Shown here one piece after another: positions 8,337-15,421 of a stretch of DNA of 18,266 bases. Every line of letters begins with the position of its first letter. The stretch's first letter is position 1. Made by a program: the position numbers and the translations under genes. The notes beneath the pieces were generated by a model. It made no database searches, was not told the origin of the DNA, and saw nothing but the letters and a program-made list of their open reading frames with translations. Source of the stretch: VMCP01 sp964408945 (GTDB taxonomy: Bacteria > Bacteroidota > Bacteroidia > NS11-12g > UBA955); contig CAYPBJ010000037.1 of NCBI GenBank assembly GCA_964408945.1, positions 1-18,266 of the forward strand. Direction: 5' to 3'.

Positions 8337-8361
8337 CCTCATACCCGAAGTCTTTCGTTGT

Positions 8362-10065
8362 ATGCGAACAAACAAAGTTATCTCATCTCACCGCACATTT
8401 GGAAACATTGCCCTCATCGTTTTATTCACGATTTTTAGTTTTAATCGTTGTAAAAATGTGGATAAAATTTCGGAGGCCCAGGTTTTTCGCTACAATGAAG
8501 ATGTTTCAGTCAATACCCTTGATCCCATATACATCAAATCACAGTCTGAAATATGGATAGGATCCCAAATTTACGAGGGTTTAGTGGCATTAGACGATAA
8601 ACTTCAGCCCATTCCGAGGCTCAGTAAATACTGGGAAATTAGCCCTGACGGACGTGTGTATAAGTTCGTGATTCGCACTGACGCCTATTTTACTTTTGTA
8701 GAACCCAATCAAAACGGAAAATTAACCCCTCAATTATCAAGAGTTACGGTTAACGATGTGGTATACAGTTTAAACCGACTGATGAATCCCAAAAACGGAT
8801 CACCGGGTATGTGGGTTATGAACAATGTGGATAAAGCACCGCGGGTTTTGAATGATTCTACCGTGGAGATATCCCTCAAAAATCCCGCCCCCGCTTTTTT
8901 ATCACTTTTGGCTACCAATTATTGTTGGATCGTTCCTGAATTTACCCAAAAATGGCAAGAGGGTAGATTGTCGCAGCAACCGGTAGGGGCTGGGCCTTTT
9001 TATTTACGGAGGTGGGAAACCGATGTCAAATTGGTCATGCTAAAAAATCCGCAGTACTTCGTGTTTGATGGGAAGCAAAGACTGCCTTTTTTGGATGCCG
9101 TGAACGTGACCTTTGTGAAAAATAAGCAAACTGCATTCATGCAGTTTATGGCCGGACAATACGATTTTTTCAATGGAATTGACGGGTCATTTAAAAACAA
9201 ACTGCTCAATCAAAACGGTACCATAAAATCAGATTATCAGCAACGCATCAATGCCGTTGTTACCGATTTTTTGAATACAGAATACATTGGATTTTACTTG
9301 GGAGATACTCTAAAAGGGAAACCCAATCCCTTCAGGGATAAACATTTGAGAAAAGCGTTGCAATTATCCGTAAATCGACCAGAAATTTTGAGGTTTTTCC
9401 GTAACGGACTGGGGAGCGAAGCCGTGAATGAGGTCTATGGTTTTGTGCCACCATCGCTGTTGGGAGAACATCACAAGGAAGCTAAAACGATTAACTATCC
9501 CCAGAAAAGTGAACCACTGAGAGAATTTCAGAACAGTGAGTTCTTTAAAAATCCATCCAAATTTGCCAAAATAAGCTTGACCACCACCGCAGATTATTTA
9601 GACATTGCGGTGATGTTGCAGAATACGTGGAAGAAAACCCTGAATTTGGATGTGGCCATTGAATTGCAAACCGGTGGAATGTTGAGACAGCTGCGAGAGA
9701 AGGGCGATTTAGGCATGTTCAGAGGTTCCTGGATTGCCGATTACCCCGATGCAGAGAATTACTTGGGATGCTTTTACTCGCCTTATTTAGTGCCCTTCGG
9801 TCCCAATTATACTCGATTTGTATCAAAAGAATTTGATCAATTGTATGATGAAATTTCAACGGGTATAGTAAGATCTGATGAAGACCTTCAACAGAGGAAT
9901 GCCAACATCAATAATGCCAATCAAATCTTGAGCGATGAAGCACCTTTTATATTGCTGTATTTTGACAAGAGCTTGAGGCTGATGCAGAAAAACATTGAAG
10001 GACTCAGCAACGATCCCATCAATCGCTTGGATTTGAGGAGGGTACGGTTTAAAAACTCGCTTTAA
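8362..10065 (+). CDS. ABC transporter solute-binding protein, family 5 (peptide-type), probable lipoprotein
   Basis: A 567-residue extracytoplasmic binding protein of the SBP_bac_5 family (DppA/OppA type), which captures oligopeptides or similar solutes. The first 29 residues form an export signal ending at C30. The sequence before it (FSFNRC) is a poor lipobox because Arg precedes the Cys, so lipidation is likely but not certain. The family fold begins with VSVNTLDPIY and the IYEGLVALDD segment. It continues with FVIRTDAYF, VNDVVYSLNRLM and VGAGPFYLRRWE, and ends with the SWIADYPDAENYL region and PFILLYF. No permease or ATPase of the same transporter is adjacent, so it is an orphan. Its last 17 bases overlap the convergent mlaF gene. 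Confidence 0.88.
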   Translation: MRTNKVISSHRTFGNIALIVLFTIFSFNRCKNVDKISEAQVFRYNEDVSVNTLDPIYIKSQSEIWIGSQIYEGLVALDDKLQPIPRLSKYWEISPDGRVYKFVIRTDAYFTFVEPNQNGKLTPQLSRVTVNDVVYSLNRLMNPKNGSPGMWVMNNVDKAPRVLNDSTVEISLKNPAPAFLSLLATNYCWIVPEFTQKWQEGRLSQQPVGAGPFYLRRWETDVKLVMLKNPQYFVFDGKQRLPFLDAVNVTFVKNKQTAFMQFMAGQYDFFNGIDGSFKNKLLNQNGTIKSDYQQRINAVVTDFLNTEYIGFYLGDTLKGKPNPFRDKHLRKALQLSVNRPEILRFFRNGLGSEAVNEVYGFVPPSLLGEHHKEAKTINYPQKSEPLREFQNSEFFKNPSKFAKISLTTTADYLDIAVMLQNTWKKTLNLDVAIELQTGGMLRQLREKGDLGMFRGSWIADYPDAENYLGCFYSPYLVPFGPNYTRFVSKEFDQLYDEISTGIVRSDEDLQQRNANINNANQILSDEAPFILLYFDKSLRLMQKNIEGLSNDPINRLDLRRVRFKNSL

Positions 10066-10780
10066 AAAAGTTATCTAATTCTATATTTTGGGCACGGGCA
10101 GCATCAAGGTCTGATTTATTGCCTTGCCACCATTTAGCGCCTTGATAGATGAAGATGATGTTTTCGCCAATGTCTTTAACCGTTTTCATGTCGTGAGAAT
10201 TGATGACAGTGGTGATATTGAGGTCTTTGGTGATCTGCAAAATCAGGTCATCTATGACTCTACTGGTCAATGGATCTAAGCCGCTATTGGGTTCATCACA
10301 GAAAAGATATTTGATGGGCAGCGCGATAGCACGTGCTATGCCCACGCGTTTTTTCATTCCTCCTGATATTTCGGAGGGGAATTTATTGTTGGAGTTTACC
10401 AAGTTTACTTTAGATAAACACTCATTGACGCGGTGTTTTCTCTCTTCTTTGCTCATGGATGAGAACATCTTGAGCGGAAATTCGACGTTTTCCTCTACGG
10501 TGAGTGAATCAAACAAGGCGTTATTTTGGAAGAGCATTCCAATTTGCTTTCGGAGTTCTTGTTTTTGATCGTATTCGAGCGACAAGAAATCTTGGTCATC
10601 GTAGATGATTTTACCTTCTTGCGGGGTAAGGAGGCCAACCAAACATTTTAAAAACACACTTTTTCCGCTTCCGCTGGCACCAATGACCAAATTGGGCACA
10701 CCTGGCTGAAAGGTTGCATTGATATTGTTGAGGATTTTTCGTCCGCCCAAAGTAATTCCAACTGATTCTACCTCTATCAT
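10049..10780 (-). CDS. ABC transporter ATP-binding protein, MlaF-type (lipid transport)
   Basis: A 243-residue ABC ATPase that powers the MlaE permease, a system moving phospholipids between inner and outer membranes with an MCE-domain partner. Walker A GASGSGKS is at 34-41. The Q-loop lies near 85 (FQNNALFDSLTVEENV, whose FDSLTV form is typical of MlaF). The signature is ISGGM (138-142), Walker B ends at DEP (162-164), and the switch His is 196. I chose the ATG at 10780 because it overlaps the mlaE stop by four bases (ATGA) and starts the domain cleanly; an upstream in-frame ATG at 10834 would add 18 unrelated residues inside mlaE. No mlaD (MCE) gene follows, so that partner must be elsewhere. 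Confidence 0.9.
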   Translation of the reverse strand: MIEVESVGITLGGRKILNNINATFQPGVPNLVIGASGSGKSVFLKCLVGLLTPQEGKIIYDDQDFLSLEYDQKQELRKQIGMLFQNNALFDSLTVEENVEFPLKMFSSMSKEERKHRVNECLSKVNLVNSNNKFPSEISGGMKKRVGIARAIALPIKYLFCDEPNSGLDPLTSRVIDDLILQITKDLNITTVINSHDMKTVKDIGENIIFIYQGAKWWQGNKSDLDAARAQNIELDNFFKASF

Positions 10781-11541
10781 AATCCCAAGAAAATCTGAGC
10801 AATTACCAAGTCGAAAAACAAAATGAATATACAAATACGAGTCACTGCATAGGTTCCTGCTGCACCAACTTCAAGGGCTCCACCTTCGGTGTAATACCCT
10901 TGATAGGAGCTGAGGCTCGTGATGATAAAAGAGAAAATGAACGATTTAATCAGCATGATTTTTACGTATTCTGGATGGAATACCATTCTCGCGCCTTCAA
11001 TGAGGTCATCGAAAGATAGGGCAGCGGTAAATTTAGTGGCTACCGCACCTCCAGTCATGAGTAAAAAGTTTGCAGCAATGATCAACGACGGTATCATGAT
11101 CAATCCGGCAATAATTTTTGGCAATGCTACGAAAGAAGCGCTGTTGATGCCCATAACTTCGTAAGCATCAATTTGTTCAGAGATTTTCTTGTTGCCTATT
11201 TCAGAGGCAATGTTTGCTCCAACCTTGCCGGCCAAAACCAGACAGGTGATGGTAGGCGCCAATTCCAAAATAGCACTGGTGCTTACTACAGATCCAACTA
11301 CAAATTTTGGAATCAATTGGGTGGGGAAAAGATCGCTGGGTGTTAATAATTGGTTGGCCGTTTGAATGGTGGTTACCGCGCCCAAAAAAAACGCAATTAA
11401 AGCCACAACCAACAACGATTCTATACCGATATTGTGCATTTCTCGGAAGGTAATCTTCCAAAAAACCGACCATTTTTGAGGTCTTTTCATGACGTATTTC
11501 ATGAAAATCATGAATCGACCTATTTCCGTAAAGAAGTTCAT
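10777..11541 (-). CDS. MlaE-family ABC transporter permease
   Basis: A 254-residue inner-membrane permease of the MlaE family (PF02405 type), the membrane half of the lipid transporter completed by the overlapping ATPase gene. It has about five or six hydrophobic helices. The family hallmark lies at about 111-141: LAGKVGANIASEIG followed by KKISEQIDAYEVMGI, which forms the contact with the ATPase. An amphipathic N-terminal segment (1-35) is also typical. The gene begins 27 bases after the recG stop on the same strand and has no convincing promoter box of its own, so co-transcription with recG is likely. Confidence 0.92.
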   Translation of the reverse strand: MNFFTEIGRFMIFMKYVMKRPQKWSVFWKITFREMHNIGIESLLVVALIAFFLGAVTTIQTANQLLTPSDLFPTQLIPKFVVGSVVSTSAILELAPTITCLVLAGKVGANIASEIGNKKISEQIDAYEVMGINSASFVALPKIIAGLIMIPSLIIAANFLLMTGGAVATKFTAALSFDDLIEGARMVFHPEYVKIMLIKSFIFSFIITSLSSYQGYYTEGGALEVGAAGTYAVTRICIFILFFDLVIAQIFLGL

Positions 11542-11568
11542 TTTTCGAGGGGTGAAGTTACTGATTAT

Positions 11569-13278
11569 TTAAGAAATTTTCGACCAAATTGTTCTATTTG
11601 GGGTTTTTGATAATTCGTTTCTGATGGGTTCACTTTCTGGTAACATTAACATTTCGTCTCTGTCTAGCCAACTCACAGCCTCGTGTCTTGCCGCAATTAA
11701 AATGGCTTCGTCGTGTCTAATATCGGCCAATTTTAAATCTAAAATACCGCTTTGTTTGGTGCCGTCTAATTCACCCGGTCCCCTTAAATCCAAATCCACT
11801 TGCGCAATTTCAAATCCATCGTTGGTGCGAACCATCGTTTGAATGCGCTTTTTGCCGTTTTCGGATAGTTTATGACCACTGATTAGAATACAATAACTTT
11901 GTTCAGCTCCTCTGCCTACACGTCCTCTCAGCTGATGCAACTGCGATAGTCCAAAACGCTCTGCATTTTCAATGACCATTACCGATGCGTTGGGCACATT
12001 CACACCCACTTCAATCACCGTAGTGGCAATCATAATATCAGTGGCGCCGGTTTTAAATTTCGACATTTCGCTGTCTTTTTCCGACGGTTTCATTTTGCCG
12101 TGAAGCAAACTGTATTTGAAATCGGGCGGCGGAAGAAATTCCGTTACCATATCGTAGCCCGACATCAAGCTCTTGAGTTCCAGCTTGGGAGAGTCGTCAA
12201 TCAGCGGAAAAACATAGTAAATCTGCCTGCCGCGCGCTATTTCGTCTTTGATGAAGTCCATCACTGATGTGCGCATGGCTTCGTTTTTATGTACCGTCTT
12301 GATGGGTTTTCTTCCCTTGGGNNNNNNNNNNNNNNNNNNNNNNNNNNNNNNNNNNNNNNNNNNNNNNNNNNNNNNNNNNNNNNNNNNNNNNNNNNNNNNN
12401 NNNNNNNNNNNNNNNNNNNNNACGTCTTGCCTGATTTCCTTGATTACTCTTTTCTGGGCGTTGGTCAGTTCAAATGGCAAATGGTTTTGATAAAACTCAT
12501 TGAACTTTTCACCCACTTGATCAAAAATAACCCCTTTATAAGTTCTATTTCTGTTGCCTTTCAGTTGCAAATGTCTGAGTTGCAAATAGAATAATTCTTC
12601 AAATTTCAGTCTTTTTTTTGCGGTTTCGAGGGACGCTACATTCTTCGGAGCATGCAACATTCGAAGCGCATCTGTTCGGGTGGGAAAATGAAATTTTTGG
12701 CAAATTTCCTGCGGAAGATTTTCGGGGACAGCAAAGTCTGCCTGATTTACCACCAGTTTGGTCAGTGACGCCAACGTTTTACTATCCACGCGTTTGCGTT
12801 TGAGCGACTCCGTCAGTGGATAAACGGGCACCAGTCCCAAGCTCGACGGTTGAAAATCGGCCGTTAACACTTCCAATTCAGGATGAACAATGCTCAATTT
12901 CCCTTTGAAATCATTGACTTTTCCGTAGATGAGGTAGGTTTCATTGGGTTTCAGATATTTTTCAATCCATTGAGCGCCTTGAAACCAAACCAATTCCAAT
13001 TCTCCGGTAGCATCTCTAAAGGAAGCGGTGAATCTCCGCCCGGGCCCTTGTCCGGTAAGTCCTTCAGGAATAATTTTTCCGGTGAGTTGCACCCCAACAT
13101 CCACAAAGTTCTTCAATTCCGCCACCGCCACAATTTGCGATCTATCTTCATGTCTAAACGGATAATGGCTTATCAGATCAGCAACGGTAAAAATGCCCAA
13201 CTCGGTATTGAGGGCCTGCGCCTTGGCAGGACCAACACCTTTGAGAAACTCAATCTTGGTATCGAGCGGGGTGGGCAT
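11569..13278 (-). CDS. recG: ATP-dependent DNA helicase RecG, interrupted by an assembly gap
   Basis: RecG reverses stalled replication forks and branch-migrates recombination intermediates. Before the gap, 285 codons cover the N-terminal helix-hairpin-helix-like segment (FLKGVGPAKA), the wedge/OB domain (about 60-150), and the Q-motif region LTNAQKRVIKEIRQD. After the gap the protein resumes at PKGRKPIKTV and contains motif V (ATTVIEVGVNVPNAS), motif VI (QLRGRVGRG) and the C-terminal FEIAQVDLDLRGPGE segment. Walker A, the DEQH box and the TATPIPRT motif would lie between, and are missing only because of the Ns. The coding frame is the same on both sides, so the reading here (569 with 34 unknown residues) is artificially short against the usual family length of about 690-700. 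The ATG at 13278 is four bases after a perfect -7 box. Confidence 0.93.
   Translation of the reverse strand: MPTPLDTKIEFLKGVGPAKAQALNTELGIFTVADLISHYPFRHEDRSQIVAVAELKNFVDVGVQLTGKIIPEGLTGQGPGRRFTASFRDATGELELVWFQGAQWIEKYLKPNETYLIYGKVNDFKGKLSIVHPELEVLTADFQPSSLGLVPVYPLTESLKRKRVDSKTLASLTKLVVNQADFAVPENLPQEICQKFHFPTRTDALRMLHAPKNVASLETAKKRLKFEELFYLQLRHLQLKGNRNRTYKGVIFDQVGEKFNEFYQNHLPFELTNAQKRVIKEIRQDXXXXXXXXXXXXXXXXXXXXXXXXXXXXXXXXXXPKGRKPIKTVHKNEAMRTSVMDFIKDEIARGRQIYYVFPLIDDSPKLELKSLMSGYDMVTEFLPPPDFKYSLLHGKMKPSEKDSEMSKFKTGATDIMIATTVIEVGVNVPNASVMVIENAERFGLSQLHQLRGRVGRGAEQSYCILISGHKLSENGKKRIQTMVRTNDGFEIAQVDLDLRGPGELDGTKQSGILDLKLADIRHDEAILIAARHEAVSWLDRDEMLMLPESEPIRNELSKTPNRTIWSKIS
12322..12421. other. 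Assembly gap (100 Ns) inside recG
   Basis: Exactly 100 Ns, a common placeholder for a gap of unknown size. From the family's usual spacing between the IRQD and PPGRKP regions, about 150-160 codons are missing, so the true gap is probably near 450-480 bases. Confidence 0.95.
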
Positions 13279-13282
13279 GGTG

Positions 13283-13290
13283 CAAAAGTA
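13283..13290 (-). promoter_or_regulatory. -7 box of recG
   Basis: The minus strand reads TACTTTTG, an exact match to TAnnTTTG, followed by CACC and the recG ATG. With a start point a few bases past the box, the mRNA would begin at or next to the start codon. No TTG is present at the -33 position. Confidence 0.55.
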
Positions 13291-13343
13291 AAGATATCAA
13301 TAGTTTTTTATATTTTCGTTTAGGTAACATATTGTTGATAAAC

Positions 13344-14399
13344 ATGAAACCCCTCAAATACCTCTTCACTTTTGTGCCCGCCGCGGCTGTGTGGGTATCG
13401 CTCACCCAAACCGGATGGCTCACCTGGTTTGGAACCCTGTTTGTCTTCGGATTCATCCCGCTCCTTGAATGGGTCATGGGCGTTAAACAAGCCAAAATAA
13501 ACGAAGACGAACTTCAACTCCGCGCAAAAGACCCCATTTACGATTGGATGCTCTACATCGTGGTGCCCTTCCAATGGGCTACACTCGCATTTTTTGCACA
13601 CTCCATGTACTTGAATTTCAACGAATCCCCCGAAAATCAACTGTCGCTGTCGGAAATCATCGGACGCATATTTGCGATGGGAATTCTGTGTGGATCCTTC
13701 GGAATCAACGTCGCTCACGAGCTCGGACATCGATCCAATAAAACCGAACAATTTCTGGCTAAAACGCTGCTTTTGAGCTCGTTATACATGCATTTTTTCA
13801 TTGAACACAACCGCGGACATCACAAGTCGGTGGCCACTCCCGAAGACCCCTCGTCGGCGCGCCTCAATGAACCGGTGCAACTTTTTTGGATTCGCTCCAT
13901 GGTTCAGACTTGGCTCAGCGCTTGGCACCTCGAATTCGAGCGACTTCAGCGCACAGGAAAATCACGCTTCCACTTCACCAACGAAATGCTGCAATTCCAA
14001 ATCATTCAGTCCGCCTTCGTTGCTCTGATTTTTTTTTTCGGGGGATTTTGGGTCGCCCTTACCGTCCTAGCTGCCGCATTGGTCGGCGCTATTCTCCTAG
14101 AAACTATCAACTATATTGAGCACTACGGACTTCAACGCCGAAAACTCGACAACGGTTATTACGAGAGGGTAGAGCTGCACCATTCCTGGAATTCCGACCA
14201 CCTCATTGGCCGGCTCATCTTATTCGAACTCTCGCGCCACTCAGACCACCATTACAAGACCAACAAAAAGTATCAAACCCTCATCAGCGCTGACGAAGCC
14301 CCACAAATGCCCACCGGTTATCCCGGAATGATGGTGTTGAGCTTGATTACCCCGTTGTGGTTTTATGTAATGAATGATAGGGTAGGCGGTGGTCGGTAG
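13344..14399 (+). CDS. alkB: AlkB-type alkane 1-monooxygenase (membrane di-iron hydroxylase)
   Basis: A 351-residue integral membrane non-haem di-iron enzyme that hydroxylates the terminal carbon of n-alkanes with O2 and electrons from rubredoxin. The histidine boxes are intact: HELGH (125-129), EHNRGHH (154-160) and LSRHSDHH (296-303). The AlkB-specific NYIEHYG motif (256-262), which separates AlkB from fatty-acid desaturases and xylene monooxygenases, is also present, as is HHSWNSDH (279-286). About six hydrophobic helices surround these boxes. It is slightly shorter than proteobacterial AlkB (about 400). The ATG at 13344 is preferred to a TTG four codons earlier. The last codons (VGGGR and TAG) lie inside the heptamer array that follows. 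No rubredoxin gene is adjacent. Several lines I counted by eye are 45-60% G+C, above the roughly 40% of neighbouring genes, a weak hint of different ancestry. A fatty-acid-desaturase-like role is the main alternative. Confidence 0.9.
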   Translation: MKPLKYLFTFVPAAAVWVSLTQTGWLTWFGTLFVFGFIPLLEWVMGVKQAKINEDELQLRAKDPIYDWMLYIVVPFQWATLAFFAHSMYLNFNESPENQLSLSEIIGRIFAMGILCGSFGINVAHELGHRSNKTEQFLAKTLLLSSLYMHFFIEHNRGHHKSVATPEDPSSARLNEPVQLFWIRSMVQTWLSAWHLEFERLQRTGKSRFHFTNEMLQFQIIQSAFVALIFFFGGFWVALTVLAAALVGAILLETINYIEHYGLQRRKLDNGYYERVELHHSWNSDHLIGRLILFELSRHSDHHYKTNKKYQTLISADEAPQMPTGYPGMMVLSLITPLWFYVMNDRVGGGR

Positions 14400-14640
14400 T
14401 CCATAGTCTGTAGTCCGTAGTCCGTAGGCCATAGTCCATAGTCTGTAGTCTGTAGTCTGTAGTCCATAGTCTGTAGTCCGTAGTCAGTAGTCAATGGTCG
14501 GTAGTCCATAGTCAATGGTCGGTAGTCCGTAGTCTAAAGTCCGTAGTCGTTGGTCAATAGTCTTTGGCCCATGGACTTCAGACTACAGACTACAGACTCC
14601 GGACCATGGACTTCGGACTTCAGACCACCGACTACCGACT
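14382..14640. repeat. Array of 37 degenerate 7-base units with an internal orientation flip
   Basis: The 259 bases divide into exactly 37 heptamers without one slip in register. Units 1-27 (14382-14570) fit NTRGTCN (for example GTAGTCC, ATAGTCT, ATGGTCG). Units 28-37 (14571-14640) fit NNNGACY (for example ACAGACT, TCGGACT), which is the reverse complement family. G at unit position 4 and C at position 6 are present in all 37 units. The flip is centred on CCATGG at 14569-14574, so the right arm (about 70 bases) can pair imperfectly with the last ten units of the left arm. The array starts inside the alkB 3' end, supplies its TAG stop, and ends six bases before the fabG -7 box. It holds no gene. 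Units are too short, and too regular without spacers, for a CRISPR. Confidence 0.95.
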
Positions 14641-14646
14641 TTTCAT

Positions 14647-14654
14647 TATCTTTG
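14647..14654 (+). promoter_or_regulatory. -7 box of fabG
   Basis: TATCTTTG (exact TAnnTTTG match) is followed by CAAA and the fabG ATG. The upstream region where a -33 element would sit is inside the heptamer array and contains no TTG. Confidence 0.55.
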
Positions 14655-14658
14655 CAAA

Positions 14659-15402
14659 ATGCTTAACGGAAAAACCGCTCTGATCACCGGTGCTTCTCGA
14701 GGAATTGGGAAAGGCATCGCTGAAGTTTTTGCTAAAAATGGATGCAATATCGCTTTTACTTTTGCTAGTTCTGTTGAAAAGGCACAGGCCTTCGAAAAGG
14801 AACTGTCTGAAACTTATGGCGTAAAAGTGAAAGGCTATCAAAGCAATGCAGCAGATTTTAAGCAAAGCGAAGAGTTAGCATCCCAAGTAATCACCGACTT
14901 CGGAAGAGTAGATGTGCTCATCAACAACGCCGGTATCACTCGCGATACGCTCATGTTGAGAATGACCGAAGAACAGTGGGATGATGTGATCAATACCAAT
15001 TTGAAGTCGGCATTCAATTTGACCAAGGCATTTTTGAAGCATTTCTTGGGAAATAGAGCCGGTTCTATCATCAATATGACTTCGGTAGTGGGCGTGACGG
15101 GCAATGCCGGACAAGCAAACTACGCGGCGTCGAAGGCGGGTATGATTGGATTTACCAAGAGTATTGCCAAAGAATTGGGCTCAAGAAATGTGCGTTGCAA
15201 TGCCGTGGCGCCTGGTTTTATTGAAACTGAAATGACCCACGTGTTGAACGAGGAAACCAAACAAGGTTGGATCAATACCATTCCGTTGAAACGAGGCGGA
15301 ACTCCAGAAGATGTTGCCAATGCATGCCTATTCTTGGCTTCTGATATGAGTTCATACGTTACCGGGCAGACTTTGTCGGTTTGTGGCGGTATGTTGATGT
15401 AA
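14659..15402 (+). CDS. fabG: 3-oxoacyl-[acyl-carrier-protein] reductase FabG
   Basis: A 247-residue short-chain dehydrogenase that reduces 3-oxoacyl-ACP with NADPH in each round of type II fatty-acid synthesis, in the cytoplasm. The Rossmann motif TGASRGIG is at 10-17 and NNAG at 89-92. The catalytic tetrad is N114, S142, Y155 and K159, and PGFIETEMT follows at 185-193. The length and the INNAGITRDTLMLRM stretch are typical of FabG rather than other reductases of this fold. A long heptamer array precedes the gene, and a clear -7 box sits four bases before the ATG. It is followed after 19 bases by tatC, which has its own box. Acetoacetyl-CoA reductase (PhaB) is the main alternative but is less likely without other polyhydroxyalkanoate genes nearby. 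Confidence 0.93.
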   Translation: MLNGKTALITGASRGIGKGIAEVFAKNGCNIAFTFASSVEKAQAFEKELSETYGVKVKGYQSNAADFKQSEELASQVITDFGRVDVLINNAGITRDTLMLRMTEEQWDDVINTNLKSAFNLTKAFLKHFLGNRAGSIINMTSVVGVTGNAGQANYAASKAGMIGFTKSIAKELGSRNVRCNAVAPGFIETEMTHVLNEETKQGWINTIPLKRGGTPEDVANACLFLASDMSSYVTGQTLSVCGGMLM

Positions 15403-15409
15403 TTTTTAC

Positions 15410-15417
15410 GATCTTTG
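15410..15417 (+). promoter_or_regulatory. Probable -7 box of tatC
   Basis: GATCTTTG (one mismatch from TAnnTTTG) is followed by CAAA and the tatC ATG. The 15 bases from ATCTTTG through ATGC are identical to those at the fabG start, apart from the first base of the box. Confidence 0.45.
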
Positions 15418-15421
15418 CAAA

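Noticed and set aside
8290..8361. A parS site in the parA upstream region
   Set aside because: I saw no palindrome resembling known parS sequences; the region holds only promoter-like boxes.
10781..10834. Upstream in-frame ATG that would lengthen MlaF by 18 residues
   Set aside because: The extension lies inside mlaE and does not resemble the ABC domain; the ATG overlapping the mlaE stop (ATGA) is a far better start.
12289..12594. Open frames running through the N run on the plus strand
   Set aside because: They exist only because Ns do not create stops; they are antisense to recG.
14241..14432. Minus-strand open frame across the alkB end and heptamers
   Set aside because: Its N-terminus is only the heptamer translated on the other strand (repeated YGLRTT-like residues), and the rest is antisense to alkB.
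14382..14640. CRISPR array or mobile element reading of the heptamer region
   Set aside because: Units are 7 bases with no spacers, no cas genes are nearby, and there are no terminal repeats, target duplication or transposase.
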